Assembly: GCF_020614395.1 (NCBI RefSeq)
Contig: NZ_CP085324.1
Location: 124,001 to 188,000, forward strand
Direction of reading: 5' to 3'
From: Salarchaeum japonicum
GTDB taxonomy: Archaea; Halobacteriota; Halobacteria; Halobacteriales; Halobacteriaceae
Length of the DNA stretch: 64,000 bases
A program made the translations under genes and the position numbers. Numbering within the stretch: the first letter of the stretch is position 1; each line of letters starts with the position of its first letter. The notes under the pieces were generated by a model, which searched no databases, was not told the origin of the DNA, and saw only the letters and a list, made by a program, of their open reading frames with translations. Shown in pieces: positions 35,312-43,789 of the stretch.

Positions 35312-36484
35312 ATGCGAGAGGACTTCCTCCTCCTGAACCCGGGCCCCGTCCCGTTGTCGGACGACGTCCGCACGGCGATGTCGGAGCCGATGGTGTCGCA
35401 CCGCTCCAGCGAGTTCGAGGCCGTCTACGAGCGCGCGCAGGACGGACTCGACTACGTGTTCGAGCGCTCCACGCTGGACGAGGCCGAAACGTCCGCGGGC
35501 GGGACGAGCCTCGTCCTGAACGGCACGGCGACGATGGGGATGGAGGCCGCCGTCGCGAACCTCGCGGACGAGGACGACGAGGTCGTCGCGGTGGTGAACG
35601 GGAAGTTCGGCCGCCGGTTCGCGCGCATCGCCGACCGGCACGCGGACGTGACGCGCGTCGAGTTCGACTGGGGGAGTCCCGTCGATGTGGATGCGGTCGC
35701 TGACGCCGTCTCCGACGACACCGCGGTGGTGACGATGGTGCACAACGAGACGAGCACGGGCCTCCTCAACCCCGTCGAGGCGGTCGGCGAACTCGCGGCC
35801 GAACACGACGCGCGGTACGTCGTGGACGGCGTCACGTCCATCGGCGGCGACGAGTTCCGCATCGACGACTGGTACGTCGACATCGCCATCACGGACGGCC
35901 AGAAGGCGCTCGCCGGCCCGCCCGGCGTGAGCGCGCTCTACGTCTCGAAGCGCGCCGAAGCCCACATCGAGGGCGAGGACGCGCCGTTCTACGAGGACCT
36001 CGACTGGCACCTCCGGAAGTCCGAGAGCCACCAGACGCCCTTTACGAGCGCCGTCCCGCTCTTCCGCGGACTGGCGGTCGCCGTGGAGGACATCCGCCAC
36101 GAGGGCATGAGCGAGCGCATCGCCCGCCACCGCCGGCAGTCCGCGGCGTTCCGCGCGGCGTTCGAGGCGATGGGACTCGACCTCTTCCCCGACCTGAACG
36201 AGCACTCGACGTACTCGAACACGCTCACCGCCGTCAGTCTCCCCAACGAGGTGTACGGCGACCCCGACGAGTTCATGAGCGAAATCAGTGAGCGCGGCGT
36301 CTCCATCAGCGGCGGCCAGGCCCACCTCGGCGGCCAGATATTCCGCGTGAGCAATATGGGGAACCTGACGAGCGAGCACGTCCTCCGCGGGGTTCGCACC
36401 ATCGGCGAGTCCTTCGACGCGGTCGGCGTCGATGTCGATACCGAGGCGGCGCTGGACGCGGCGCGCGACCACCTCCGCCAGTAG
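35312..36484 (+). CDS. class V aminotransferase (alanine/serine-glyoxylate type)
   Basis: PLP aminotransferase of 390 residues. The N-terminus LLLNPGPVPLSDDVRTAM (6-23) is diagnostic for alanine-glyoxylate/serine-pyruvate aminotransferases and their archaeal relatives. The PLP lysine is K198 in ITDGQKALAGPPG. SHRSSEFEAVY near 29-39 is also conserved. In archaea such enzymes may make serine or glycine or act on purine-catabolism ureidoglycine; the reaction here is not resolved. A CTTAAC box 24-29 bp upstream supports the ATG. The end is 12 bp from a convergent MFS gene. Confidence 0.88.
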   Translation: MREDFLLLNPGPVPLSDDVRTAMSEPMVSHRSSEFEAVYERAQDGLDYVFERSTLDEAETSAGGTSLVLNGTATMGMEAAVANLADEDDEVVAVVNGKFGRRFARIADRHADVTRVEFDWGSPVDVDAVADAVSDDTAVVTMVHNETSTGLLNPVEAVGELAAEHDARYVVDGVTSIGGDEFRIDDWYVDIAITDGQKALAGPPGVSALYVSKRAEAHIEGEDAPFYEDLDWHLRKSESHQTPFTSAVPLFRGLAVAVEDIRHEGMSERIARHRRQSAAFRAAFEAMGLDLFPDLNEHSTYSNTLTAVSLPNEVYGDPDEFMSEISERGVSISGGQAHLGGQIFRVSNMGNLTSEHVLRGVRTIGESFDAVGVDVDTEAALDAARDHLRQ

Positions 36485-36496
36485 CGTTCCGGGCGG

Positions 36497-37654
36497 TCAG
36501 CGCCCGAGCCGAACGAGCGCGGGCAGCGCGACGGCGGCGAGGAGGAGTTCCGCGCCGCCCGCCGCGAGGAATGCTTCTTGATACCCGTACTCGTCCGCGA
36601 CGTAGCTCCCGCCGACGATGCCGACGAGGAACCCGAGGCTCCCGGCGGCGTTGAACCCCGCCATCCCGACGCCGCGTTCCGTTTCCGCCGTGAGGTCGGC
36701 GACCAGCGCCATCGTCGCGGGAGCCATCAGCGCGCCGAGCACGCCGACCGCCACCATTCCGACCTGCGCGTACAGCAGGGCGGGGACGAGGCCGACGGCG
36801 GCGACGACGACGCCGTAGAGCGCGGAACCGCCGGCGATGGGGAGCGTGCGGCCGATCCTATCGGAGAGCCGACCGAACGGGTACTGGAGGAGCGCGAACG
36901 GCGCGAAGAACAGCGCGAGCGTCAGTCCCGTTCCGGCGCCGTCCAGGCCGAACGCGTCCCGGAAGTAGTAGGTACCGACGAGCGCGAAGAACCCCGCGGT
37001 GAACCGGTCGACGAACCCGAACGTGTATGGGACGGCGAGTTCGGGGCGGCGGCGGAGCGTGCGGAGCGCGTCCAGGGCGGACGCGGCGCGGTCGGGCGCG
37101 CGGTCGGTGACGAACAGCGCCAGCAGTCCTGCGATACCGAGGGAGAGCGCGCCCGCCCAGAGCGGGAGCACGGGGTTCACGTCGGTGAGTTGGCCGCCGA
37201 CGGGCGCGCCGAGCGCGGTGCCGAGGCCGATGGCGAGGCCGGCCGCGCCCATGTTCTTCCCGCGCTCGCTGGAGAGGTCGGCGAGCATCGTGATTGCGAG
37301 GCTGAACGCGCCGACGGTGAGCGCGCCCTGGAGCACGCGGAGCGCGACGAGCGCGGGGAAGGAGAGCGTGCCGGCGGTCGCGGCGAGCGCGGCGTAACAG
37401 AGAGCGCCGCCGACTGCGCCCGCGGTGATGTAGGGGACGCGGCGGCCGGTTCGGTCGCTCACCGCGCCCCAGACGCCGGCGAACGCGACGAACGCCGCGA
37501 ACTCCGCGCCGAGGAACCACGTGCTCGCGTCGATGCTCGTGCTCGCGCCGAGCGCCGCGACGAGGTCGGGAATGCCCGGGTAGAGGAGAACCTGTGCGAA
37601 CAGCGTCGCGAAGACGACGGCCGCGAGCGCGACTCGTTCACGTCGTTCCGTCAC
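36497..37654 (-). CDS. MFS transporter
   Basis: Major facilitator protein of 385 residues with a GTG start and twelve hydrophobic segments. The loop 2-3 signature is GAVSDRTGRRVPY near 63-75, and the second-half version is GRLSDRIGRTLP near 262-273. Drug-efflux-like in layout; the substrate is unknown. It is 39 bp upstream of no other co-directional gene; the membrane-anchored regulator starts upstream and may be co-transcribed with it (37694-38242, 39-bp gap). Confidence 0.86.
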   Translation of the reverse strand: MTERRERVALAAVVFATLFAQVLLYPGIPDLVAALGASTSIDASTWFLGAEFAAFVAFAGVWGAVSDRTGRRVPYITAGAVGGALCYAALAATAGTLSFPALVALRVLQGALTVGAFSLAITMLADLSSERGKNMGAAGLAIGLGTALGAPVGGQLTDVNPVLPLWAGALSLGIAGLLALFVTDRAPDRAASALDALRTLRRRPELAVPYTFGFVDRFTAGFFALVGTYYFRDAFGLDGAGTGLTLALFFAPFALLQYPFGRLSDRIGRTLPIAGGSALYGVVVAAVGLVPALLYAQVGMVAVGVLGALMAPATMALVADLTAETERGVGMAGFNAAGSLGFLVGIVGGSYVADEYGYQEAFLAAGGAELLLAAVALPALVRLGR

Positions 37655-37693
37655 ACGCCGAAGCCACGGCCGCGAGTCGTATAGCCGGTGCGG

Positions 37694-38242
37694 TTACTCG
37701 CGGACGCGATGGAAGACCGAACTCCCCTGCGCGTACGTCTGGTAGACCGCGCACGTGATGATGAGGCAGAAGGTGAACACCGCCCAGTAGGCGGGCGAGA
37801 CGTAGTCGAGGTAGGGGACGCCGACCTCGGTCGCGAGCACGAGCAGGATGCCGAGCACGCTCAGGCCCGCGTAGAACTCGCTCCACGACAGCCCGTACTT
37901 CGGGACGACTTCGAGGTAGATGCTCACGTCCCTCGCGTGTTCGGAGAGCGTGACGGTCTTCTCGTTCTCGTCGTACTCGACGATGTCGAGTTCCGCGAGC
38001 TTCGGGAGGTGGGTCTGCTGGAGGGTGACGTAGACGGACTGCCGGACGTTCCGCGGGGGCGGGGACTCGCCGCTCTCCTGTTCCGCGATGTACTCGGAGA
38101 GTTCGCGCGCCGTGCTCTCGCCGTCGCGGTCGCGGAGGTACTCGATGACGTGGCGGCGGCGGTCGTTCCGGAGCACGTCGTGCACGTCGGCTTTATCGAG
38201 ACGGCTCGACCGTGGCTGTGAGAGCAGCGTCCGCCCCTTCAT
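37694..38242 (-). CDS. winged-helix regulator with membrane segments
   Basis: Protein of 182 residues. Residues about 15-110 form a winged helix (DKADVHDVLRNDRRRHVIEY at the start, then SVYVTLQQTHLPKLAELDIV) of the haloarchaeal DUF7344-like type (name from memory). Two hydrophobic segments (about 130-165) follow, suggesting membrane association. It is followed 39 bp later by the MFS gene, so it may control that transporter. An AATATG box lies about 25 bp before the ATG at 38242; upstream Met codons were rejected because the intervening sequence is not protein-like. CGTAC repeats at 38243-38255 may be a binding site. Confidence 0.78.
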   Translation of the reverse strand: MKGRTLLSQPRSSRLDKADVHDVLRNDRRRHVIEYLRDRDGESTARELSEYIAEQESGESPPPRNVRQSVYVTLQQTHLPKLAELDIVEYDENEKTVTLSEHARDVSIYLEVVPKYGLSWSEFYAGLSVLGILLVLATEVGVPYLDYVSPAYWAVFTFCLIITCAVYQTYAQGSSVFHRVRE

Positions 38243-38377
38243 CGTACATTCGTACGTTTCACGACATATTGAACGTGTTGTATTCTTCGCCGCGATTCCC
38301 GTCCACATATTTGTGGTTTCGCCGGGCGTTCGGTCGGTCGGCGTGCCAGCCGTCGCGCCAACCGGCAAGCGTCGCCG

Positions 38378-38394
38378 TAACTGTCAGTTATAGA
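38378..38394 (+). promoter_or_regulatory. palindromic operator overlapping the TATA box of the met genes
   Basis: TAACTG-T-CAGTTA (38378-38390) is a perfect 13-bp palindrome whose right arm runs into the TATA element TTATAG (38388-38393), 27-33 bp before the ATG of the first OAH sulfhydrylase. A repressor bound here would block TBP, so this is a good candidate operator for methionine or sulfur control. Three AGTATG/TGTATG repeats fill the space down to the start. Confidence 0.55.
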
Positions 38395-38420
38395 AGTATG
38401 TAGGAGTATGCGTGTAGTGT

Positions 38421-39698
38421 ATGAGTGACGAGGGTGAGTCGGGTTTCGACACCCGAACCGTCCACGCCGGCAGCGACCCCGACCCCGCCACGGGGGCGCG
38501 CGCCACCCCGATCTATCAGACCACGTCCTACGAGTTCGAGAGCGCCGACGCCGCCGCCGACCTCTACGCGCTCGAAGGCGAGGGCGACATCTACACGCGC
38601 ATCACCAATCCCACGGTCGCCACGCTCGAAGACCGCCTCGCCAGCCTCGCCGGCGGCAGTGCGGCCGTCGCGAACGCGAGCGGGATGGCGAGTTTCGACG
38701 CCCTGAACTTCGCGCTCGCCTCCGCGGGCGACAACGTCGTCTCCGCGAGCGCCATCTACGGCGGTACCCGCGCGTACCTCGCGCACACCGCCCGCCGCCG
38801 CGGCGTCGAAGCCCGGTTCGTGGACACGCTCGACTACGACGCCTACCGGGACGCCATCGACGAGGACACCGCGTACCTCCACGCCGAAACCATCGGGAAC
38901 CCCGCGCTCGTCACCGCCGACCTCGAACGCCTCGCCGACATCGCCCACGACAACGACGTGCCCTTCGTCGTGGACAACACGTTCGCCACGCCCGCGCTCT
39001 GCCGCCCCCTCGAACACGGCGCGGACATCGTCTGGCACTCCACCACGAAGTGGCTGCACGGCGGCGGCACCACGCTCGGCGGCGTCGTCGTGGAGGACGG
39101 GAGCTTCGACTGGGACGCCCACCCCGAGAAGTACCCGGAAATCGCGGGCGAGAACCCGGCGTTCCACGGGATTCGATTCACCGAGCGGTTCCCGGACGCG
39201 CCGTTCGCCGCCGTCGCCCGCCACCGCGCCACCCGAAGCATCGGCCACGCCCAGAAGCCCTTCGACGCCTGGCAGACCCTCCAGGGACTCGAAACGCTCG
39301 GCCTCCGGATGGACCGCCACAGCGAGAACGCGCACATCCTCGCCGAATACCTCGAAGACCACCCCGCGGCGGACTGGGTGTCCTACCCCGGTCTCGCCTC
39401 GCACGAGACCCACGAGAACGCCACGAAGTACCTCGACGGCGGCTACGGCGGCATGGTGACGTTCGGCCTCGGGAGCTTCGACGCCGCGAAGGAGTTCTGC
39501 GAGAGCGTCGACTTGGCGTCGTTCCTCGCGAACGTCGGGGACGCGAAGACCCTCGTCATCCACCCCGCGAGCACCACGCACGCCCAGTTGAGCGAGGACG
39601 AACAGCGCAGTTCGGGCGTCCTCCCCGACATGGTTCGCGTCTCCGTCGGAATCGAAGACCCCGCCGACATCCTCGCGGACTTCGACGACGCGCTATGA
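38421..39698 (+). CDS. O-acetylhomoserine aminocarboxypropyltransferase (sulfhydrylase), copy 1
   Basis: Cys/Met-metabolism PLP enzyme of 425 residues. It replaces acetate on O-acetylhomoserine with sulfide to give homocysteine (methanethiol would give methionine). The PLP lysine is K210 in [31 protein letters not shown] near 13-32 and the NASGMAS block near 85 are conserved. It overlaps metX by 4 bp (ATGA), so acetylation and sulfhydrylation are coupled. A close paralogue lies just after metX. Confidence 0.9.
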   Translation: MSDEGESGFDTRTVHAGSDPDPATGARATPIYQTTSYEFESADAAADLYALEGEGDIYTRITNPTVATLEDRLASLAGGSAAVANASGMASFDALNFALASAGDNVVSASAIYGGTRAYLAHTARRRGVEARFVDTLDYDAYRDAIDEDTAYLHAETIGNPALVTADLERLADIAHDNDVPFVVDNTFATPALCRPLEHGADIVWHSTTKWLHGGGTTLGGVVVEDGSFDWDAHPEKYPEIAGENPAFHGIRFTERFPDAPFAAVARHRATRSIGHAQKPFDAWQTLQGLETLGLRMDRHSENAHILAEYLEDHPAADWVSYPGLASHETHENATKYLDGGYGGMVTFGLGSFDAAKEFCESVDLASFLANVGDAKTLVIHPASTTHAQLSEDEQRSSGVLPDMVRVSVGIEDPADILADFDDAL

Positions 39699-40852
39699 CC
39701 GTCAGCCTCGGGAGTTTCACGTTCCAGTGCGGCGAGACCGTCCCCGAGTTCGAGGTAGCGTACGAGACGTACGGCGAGTTCGAGGGCGACAACGCCGTCC
39801 TCGTCTGTCACGCGCTCACCGGCAGCCAGCACGTCGCGTCCGGCGCGCGCGAGGCCGAGGGAACCGCGGGCCAGGCGCGGGCGTGGTGGGACGACGTGGT
39901 CGGCCCCGGGAAGGCCATCGACACGAACGAGTACTTCGTCGTCTGCGCGAACGTCCCCGGGTCGTGCTACGGCACCACCGGGCCCGCGAGCGAGAACCCC
40001 GAGGGCGAACCCTGGGGGACGGACTTCCCGGCTGTCACCGTCGGTGACTGGACGCGCGCCCAGCGCCAACTGCTGGACGAACTCGGCGTCGGCCGCCTCC
40101 ACGCGGTCGTCGGCGGGAGCGTCGGCGGGATGAACGCGCTCGACTGGGCGAAACGCTACCCCGACGACGTCCACCGGGTCGCCGCCGTCGCAACCGCCGC
40201 CCGCCTCGACGCGCAGTGCCTCGGATTGGACGCGGTCGCGCGCCGCGCCATCACCACCGACCCCGACTGGCAGGGCGGCGACTACTACGGCGACGAGGGG
40301 CCGACCGACGGCCTCGCGCTCGCCCGCCAGCTCGGCCACCTGATGTACCTCTCGAAGGACTCGATGGAGCGGAAGTTCGGGCGGCGGAGCGCGGGCCGCG
40401 AGGGCGGCCGCGACCGCTTCCCCAGCGACCCCGCGGGCGGGTTCTTCCCCTACCGCGAGGTCGAGTCCTACCTCGACTACAACGCGAGCAAGTTCACGGA
40501 GCGCTTCGACGCGAACAGCTACCTCTACCTCACGCGCGCGATGGACGACTACGACCTCGCGAACGGCTACGAGAGCGACGCGGACGCGCTCGCCGCGTTC
40601 ACCGGCGAAGCCCTCGTCATGTCCTTCACGGGCGACTGGCACTTCACCGTCGAGCAGTCCCACGACCTCGAAGCCGCGTTCGAGGACGCGGACGTCCCCG
40701 TCACGCACCGCGTCGTGGACTCCGACCACGGCCACGACGCCTTCCTCGTCGAACCCGAGAACGTCGGCCCGCCCCTCCGCTCCTTCCTCGACAGCGGCGT
40801 CTCCACGGACGGCGGGCACGCGCCCGTCCACAACAGCCTCTTTCCCGGCTAG
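39695..40852 (+). CDS. metX: homoserine O-acetyltransferase
   Basis: Alpha/beta-hydrolase fold acyltransferase of 385 residues that makes O-acetylhomoserine from homoserine and acetyl-CoA. The nucleophile is S142 in [24 protein letters not shown] near 86-97 is a family block. The acid and base of the triad are in SFTGDWHFT and DSDHGHDAF near the C-terminus. Length is normal. Acetyl versus succinyl donor is inferred from the MetX fold. It sits between the two sulfhydrylase paralogues. Confidence 0.92.
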   Translation: MTVSLGSFTFQCGETVPEFEVAYETYGEFEGDNAVLVCHALTGSQHVASGAREAEGTAGQARAWWDDVVGPGKAIDTNEYFVVCANVPGSCYGTTGPASENPEGEPWGTDFPAVTVGDWTRAQRQLLDELGVGRLHAVVGGSVGGMNALDWAKRYPDDVHRVAAVATAARLDAQCLGLDAVARRAITTDPDWQGGDYYGDEGPTDGLALARQLGHLMYLSKDSMERKFGRRSAGREGGRDRFPSDPAGGFFPYREVESYLDYNASKFTERFDANSYLYLTRAMDDYDLANGYESDADALAAFTGEALVMSFTGDWHFTVEQSHDLEAAFEDADVPVTHRVVDSDHGHDAFLVEPENVGPPLRSFLDSGVSTDGGHAPVHNSLFPG

Positions 40853-40913
40853 ACGCCGGTAGGTTCTGCAGGTGTACCCCTGCTTTACGTCTCGCCGGGA
40901 GAAATCACGGGGT

Positions 40914-42218
40914 ATGTCCGACGAGAGCGACGACGCGCCCGGATTCGACACGCAGAGCGTGCACGCCGGCAGCCAGCCCGACCCCGCGACGGGGGCGCGC
41001 GCCACGCCAATCTACCAGACCACGTCCTACGAGTTCGCGGACGCGGAGGACGCGGCCGCGCAGTTCGCGCTGGAGAAACCCGGCCACATCTACTCCCGGC
41101 TGATGAACCCGACCGTGGACGTGCTCCAGGACCGCCTCGCGGCGCTCGAAGACGGCGTCGGCGCGGTCGCCACATCGTCCGGGATGGCCGCGCTGAACGT
41201 CGCGACGTTCCTGCTCGCGGAGGCCGGGGACAACATCGTCGCGGCGAACGCGCTCTACGGCGGCACCCACACCTACCTCTCGCACACCGTCGAACGCCGC
41301 GGCGTCACCACGCGCTTCGTGGACACGCTCGACGTGGACGCGTACGAGGAGGCTATCGACGAGGACACCGCGTACGTGCTCGTGGAGACCATCGGGAACC
41401 CCGCGCTCGTGACGCCCGACCTCGAAGCCATCGCGGACGTGGCGCACGAGCACGACACGCCGCTCCTCGTGGACAACACGTTCGCCACGCCCGCGCTCTG
41501 TAACCCCATCGAGCACGGCGCGGACATCGTCTGGCACTCCACCACGAAGTGGCTGCACGGCGGCGGCACGACCGTCGGCGGCGCGCTCGTCGATGCGGGG
41601 AACTTCGACTGGCAGGCGAACGCCGACTCGTACCCCGAAATCGGCGCGGACAACCCCGCCTACCACGGCGTGAACTTCGCGGAGCGCTTCGGTGACGCCG
41701 CGTTCACGTACGCCGCCATCGCCAGGGGCCTCCGCGACCTCGGGAACCAGCAATCCCCGTTCGACGCGTGGACGACCCTCCAGGGCATGGAATCACTCCC
41801 GCTCCGCATGAACCGGCACTCCGAGAACGCGCAGGTCGTCGCCGAGTACCTCCAAGACCACGACGCCGTCTCCTGGGTGAACTACCCCGGCCTCGACAGC
41901 CACGAGACGCACGACGCCGCGAGCGAGTACCTCGACGGCGGGTACGGCGGCATGCTCACGTTCGGTCTCGACGCGGGCTACGACGCCGCCCGCGCGACCG
42001 TCGAGAACACCGAGCTCGCCAGCCTCCTCGCGAACGTCGGGGACGCGAAGACGCTCGTCATTCACCCCGCGAGCACCACCCACCAGCAGCTCAGCGACAA
42101 GGAACAGGCGGACGCGGGCGTCCTCCCCGAGATGGTGCGGCTCTCCGTCGGCATCGAAGACCCCGCGGACATCATCGACGACCTCGACGCCGCTATCGCC
42201 GCCGCCACCGACGACTGA
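40914..42218 (+). CDS. O-acetylhomoserine sulfhydrylase, copy 2
   Basis: PLP enzyme of 434 residues, close paralogue of the gene at 38421. The two proteins share long identical blocks, including [30 protein letters not shown] and [17 protein letters not shown]. The PLP lysine is K212. The start at 40914 matches the paralogue's MSDE N-terminus. A CTTTACG run about 29 bp upstream may be its own TATA, so it can be expressed separately from metX, 61 bp away. The pair may differ in thiol donor or in regulation. Confidence 0.88.
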   Translation: MSDESDDAPGFDTQSVHAGSQPDPATGARATPIYQTTSYEFADAEDAAAQFALEKPGHIYSRLMNPTVDVLQDRLAALEDGVGAVATSSGMAALNVATFLLAEAGDNIVAANALYGGTHTYLSHTVERRGVTTRFVDTLDVDAYEEAIDEDTAYVLVETIGNPALVTPDLEAIADVAHEHDTPLLVDNTFATPALCNPIEHGADIVWHSTTKWLHGGGTTVGGALVDAGNFDWQANADSYPEIGADNPAYHGVNFAERFGDAAFTYAAIARGLRDLGNQQSPFDAWTTLQGMESLPLRMNRHSENAQVVAEYLQDHDAVSWVNYPGLDSHETHDAASEYLDGGYGGMLTFGLDAGYDAARATVENTELASLLANVGDAKTLVIHPASTTHQQLSDKEQADAGVLPEMVRLSVGIEDPADIIDDLDAAIAAATDD

Positions 42219-42273
42219 AACGCCTCTTTCACCCTGCTGAAGACACTTACCGGGGCCGCGCGAGCCCTCGGGT

Positions 42274-43110
42274 ATGCACCGACGCCGCGTCCTCACGACC
42301 GCCGGCGCGCTCGCCGCCACCGCCGCCGCGGGCTGTCTCACGGCCGACTCGAACACGAGTCCCGCGGAGACGACCGACACCACGACCGACACGACCACGG
42401 ACACGCCCGCGGTTCCGCTGTCCGTGTCGCTCGACCGCTACCAGCCCGGCGTCGTCGCGATGACCAGCCCGGACTCCATCGGGATTCGCTGGGGCGACCG
42501 GGCCGCGCTCTTTCTCCACGTCGCGCCCGACGGCGACGACGCGCCCCCGCGCACCGACTTCCGGCTCCGGTTCGACGGGTCGTCGTACGCGCCCGTCGAC
42601 CCCGACGACGTTCGGCTCTGGCGCGAATACGGCGACCGCGCGAGCGCGTACGGCGTCGAGGGACGGGACGGCTGGATGCTCTTCGACCTCCCCCGGTCGG
42701 GCGATGCGGGGGACGCGCGGCTCTCGTGGCCGGGCGGCGAGTGGGGTCTCCCCGAGGGGCTCCGCGAGCGCCTCGCCGCCGGCTTCGACTTCACAGTCGA
42801 GTACGACTTCCCCGAGACCGTCGAACACCACGACCGACCCACAATCGCGTTGACGGTGACGAACGACGCGGACGTGCCCGCGCGCTACCTCGGCGCGCTC
42901 AACCGGAGCGGCCCCCGGGTCGCGCACGCGCCCGTCGAGACGATTTCGTTCGTGCTCGCCCCCGGAGAGACGCGGACGTGGACGTACGAGGACGACTACT
43001 TCGGGTCGGGGCTGGCGGACGAGCGCGAAGTCGGGGACGGCCAGCCCGACATGACGTACTACTTCGAGTCCGCGGGCGAGAACAGGGAGTTCCGCGTCAG
43101 GATTGTATGA
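42274..43110 (+). CDS. Tat-exported lipoprotein of unknown function
   Basis: Protein of 278 residues. The N-terminus has a twin-arginine signal (HRRRVLTTAGALAAT) and a lipobox AAGC with Cys21, then a Thr/Asp-rich linker (about 23-47) typical of haloarchaeal surface lipoproteins. The mature part is beta-rich, with repeats of charged/aromatic blocks (FRLRFDGSSYAPVDPDDV, ALTVTNDADVPARYL) suggesting an immunoglobulin-like or similar sandwich. No enzyme motif is visible. It overlaps the convergent serB stop by 14 bp. Confidence 0.8.
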   Translation: MHRRRVLTTAGALAATAAAGCLTADSNTSPAETTDTTTDTTTDTPAVPLSVSLDRYQPGVVAMTSPDSIGIRWGDRAALFLHVAPDGDDAPPRTDFRLRFDGSSYAPVDPDDVRLWREYGDRASAYGVEGRDGWMLFDLPRSGDAGDARLSWPGGEWGLPEGLRERLAAGFDFTVEYDFPETVEHHDRPTIALTVTNDADVPARYLGALNRSGPRVAHAPVETISFVLAPGETRTWTYEDDYFGSGLADEREVGDGQPDMTYYFESAGENREFRVRIV

Positions 43111-43738
43111 GGCCGTCCTCCGCGAAGACCTCGTGGAGGACGTCCATGCGCGCGACGACGAGGTCGCACTCGGGCCGAACGTTCGGCTTCGGGAGGAACC
43201 CGACGGCGCGGCCGGCGCGTTCGAGCATCGGGAGGTCGTTCGCGCCGTCCCCCACCGCTATCGTGTCCGCGCGGTCGATACCGAACTCGGTCATCGCGGC
43301 GTCGAGCGCGTCGTCCTTCGTTCCCTCGATGAGCGGCCCCTCGACCTCGCCGGTGAGGTGGCCGTCCTCGACGGGGAGCGAGTTCGCCGTGATTGCGTCC
43401 ACCTCGACGTTCTCCTTCTCCAACGCGGCCTGTACGCCCTCCTCGAACCCGCCGGTGAGGATGACGACCGTGTGCCCGGCGTCCCGGAGCGATTCGATGA
43501 GGTCGGCCGCGCCCGGCCGGAGATACACCTGCTCGTAGGCCGCCTCGGCCTCCGCCTCCGGGAGGCCGTCGAGCAGGGCGGCGCGCTCGCGCAGGCTCTC
43601 CGCGTACGCGAGTTCGCCCCGCATCGCCCGCTCCGTGATGTCCTCCACGTCCGCCGCGACCCCGTACTGCTCCGCTAACAGTACGAGCATCTCGTCGTCG
43701 GACAGCGTCCCGTCGAAATCGAACGCGATGAGCGCCAT
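43097..43738 (-). CDS. serB: phosphoserine phosphatase (HAD family)
   Basis: HAD hydrolase of 213 residues, the last step of serine synthesis. HAD motif I is DFDGT (7-11, nucleophile D7), motif II is ILTGGF near 92-97, and motif III/IV is VGDGANDLPML near 161-171. The cap region with LRERAALLDGLPEAE fits SerB. Archaeal homologues can act on other phosphates, but the GDGANDLPM block is strongly SerB-like. No signal peptide is present. Confidence 0.85.
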   Translation of the reverse strand: MALIAFDFDGTLSDDEMLVLLAEQYGVAADVEDITERAMRGELAYAESLRERAALLDGLPEAEAEAAYEQVYLRPGAADLIESLRDAGHTVVILTGGFEEGVQAALEKENVEVDAITANSLPVEDGHLTGEVEGPLIEGTKDDALDAAMTEFGIDRADTIAVGDGANDLPMLERAGRAVGFLPKPNVRPECDLVVARMDVLHEVFAEDGLIQS

Positions 43739-43789
43739 ACCCCCGGTTGGTCGTCGGTGGGTTCAAAGGATGCGGTTCGCGCAACCGCG

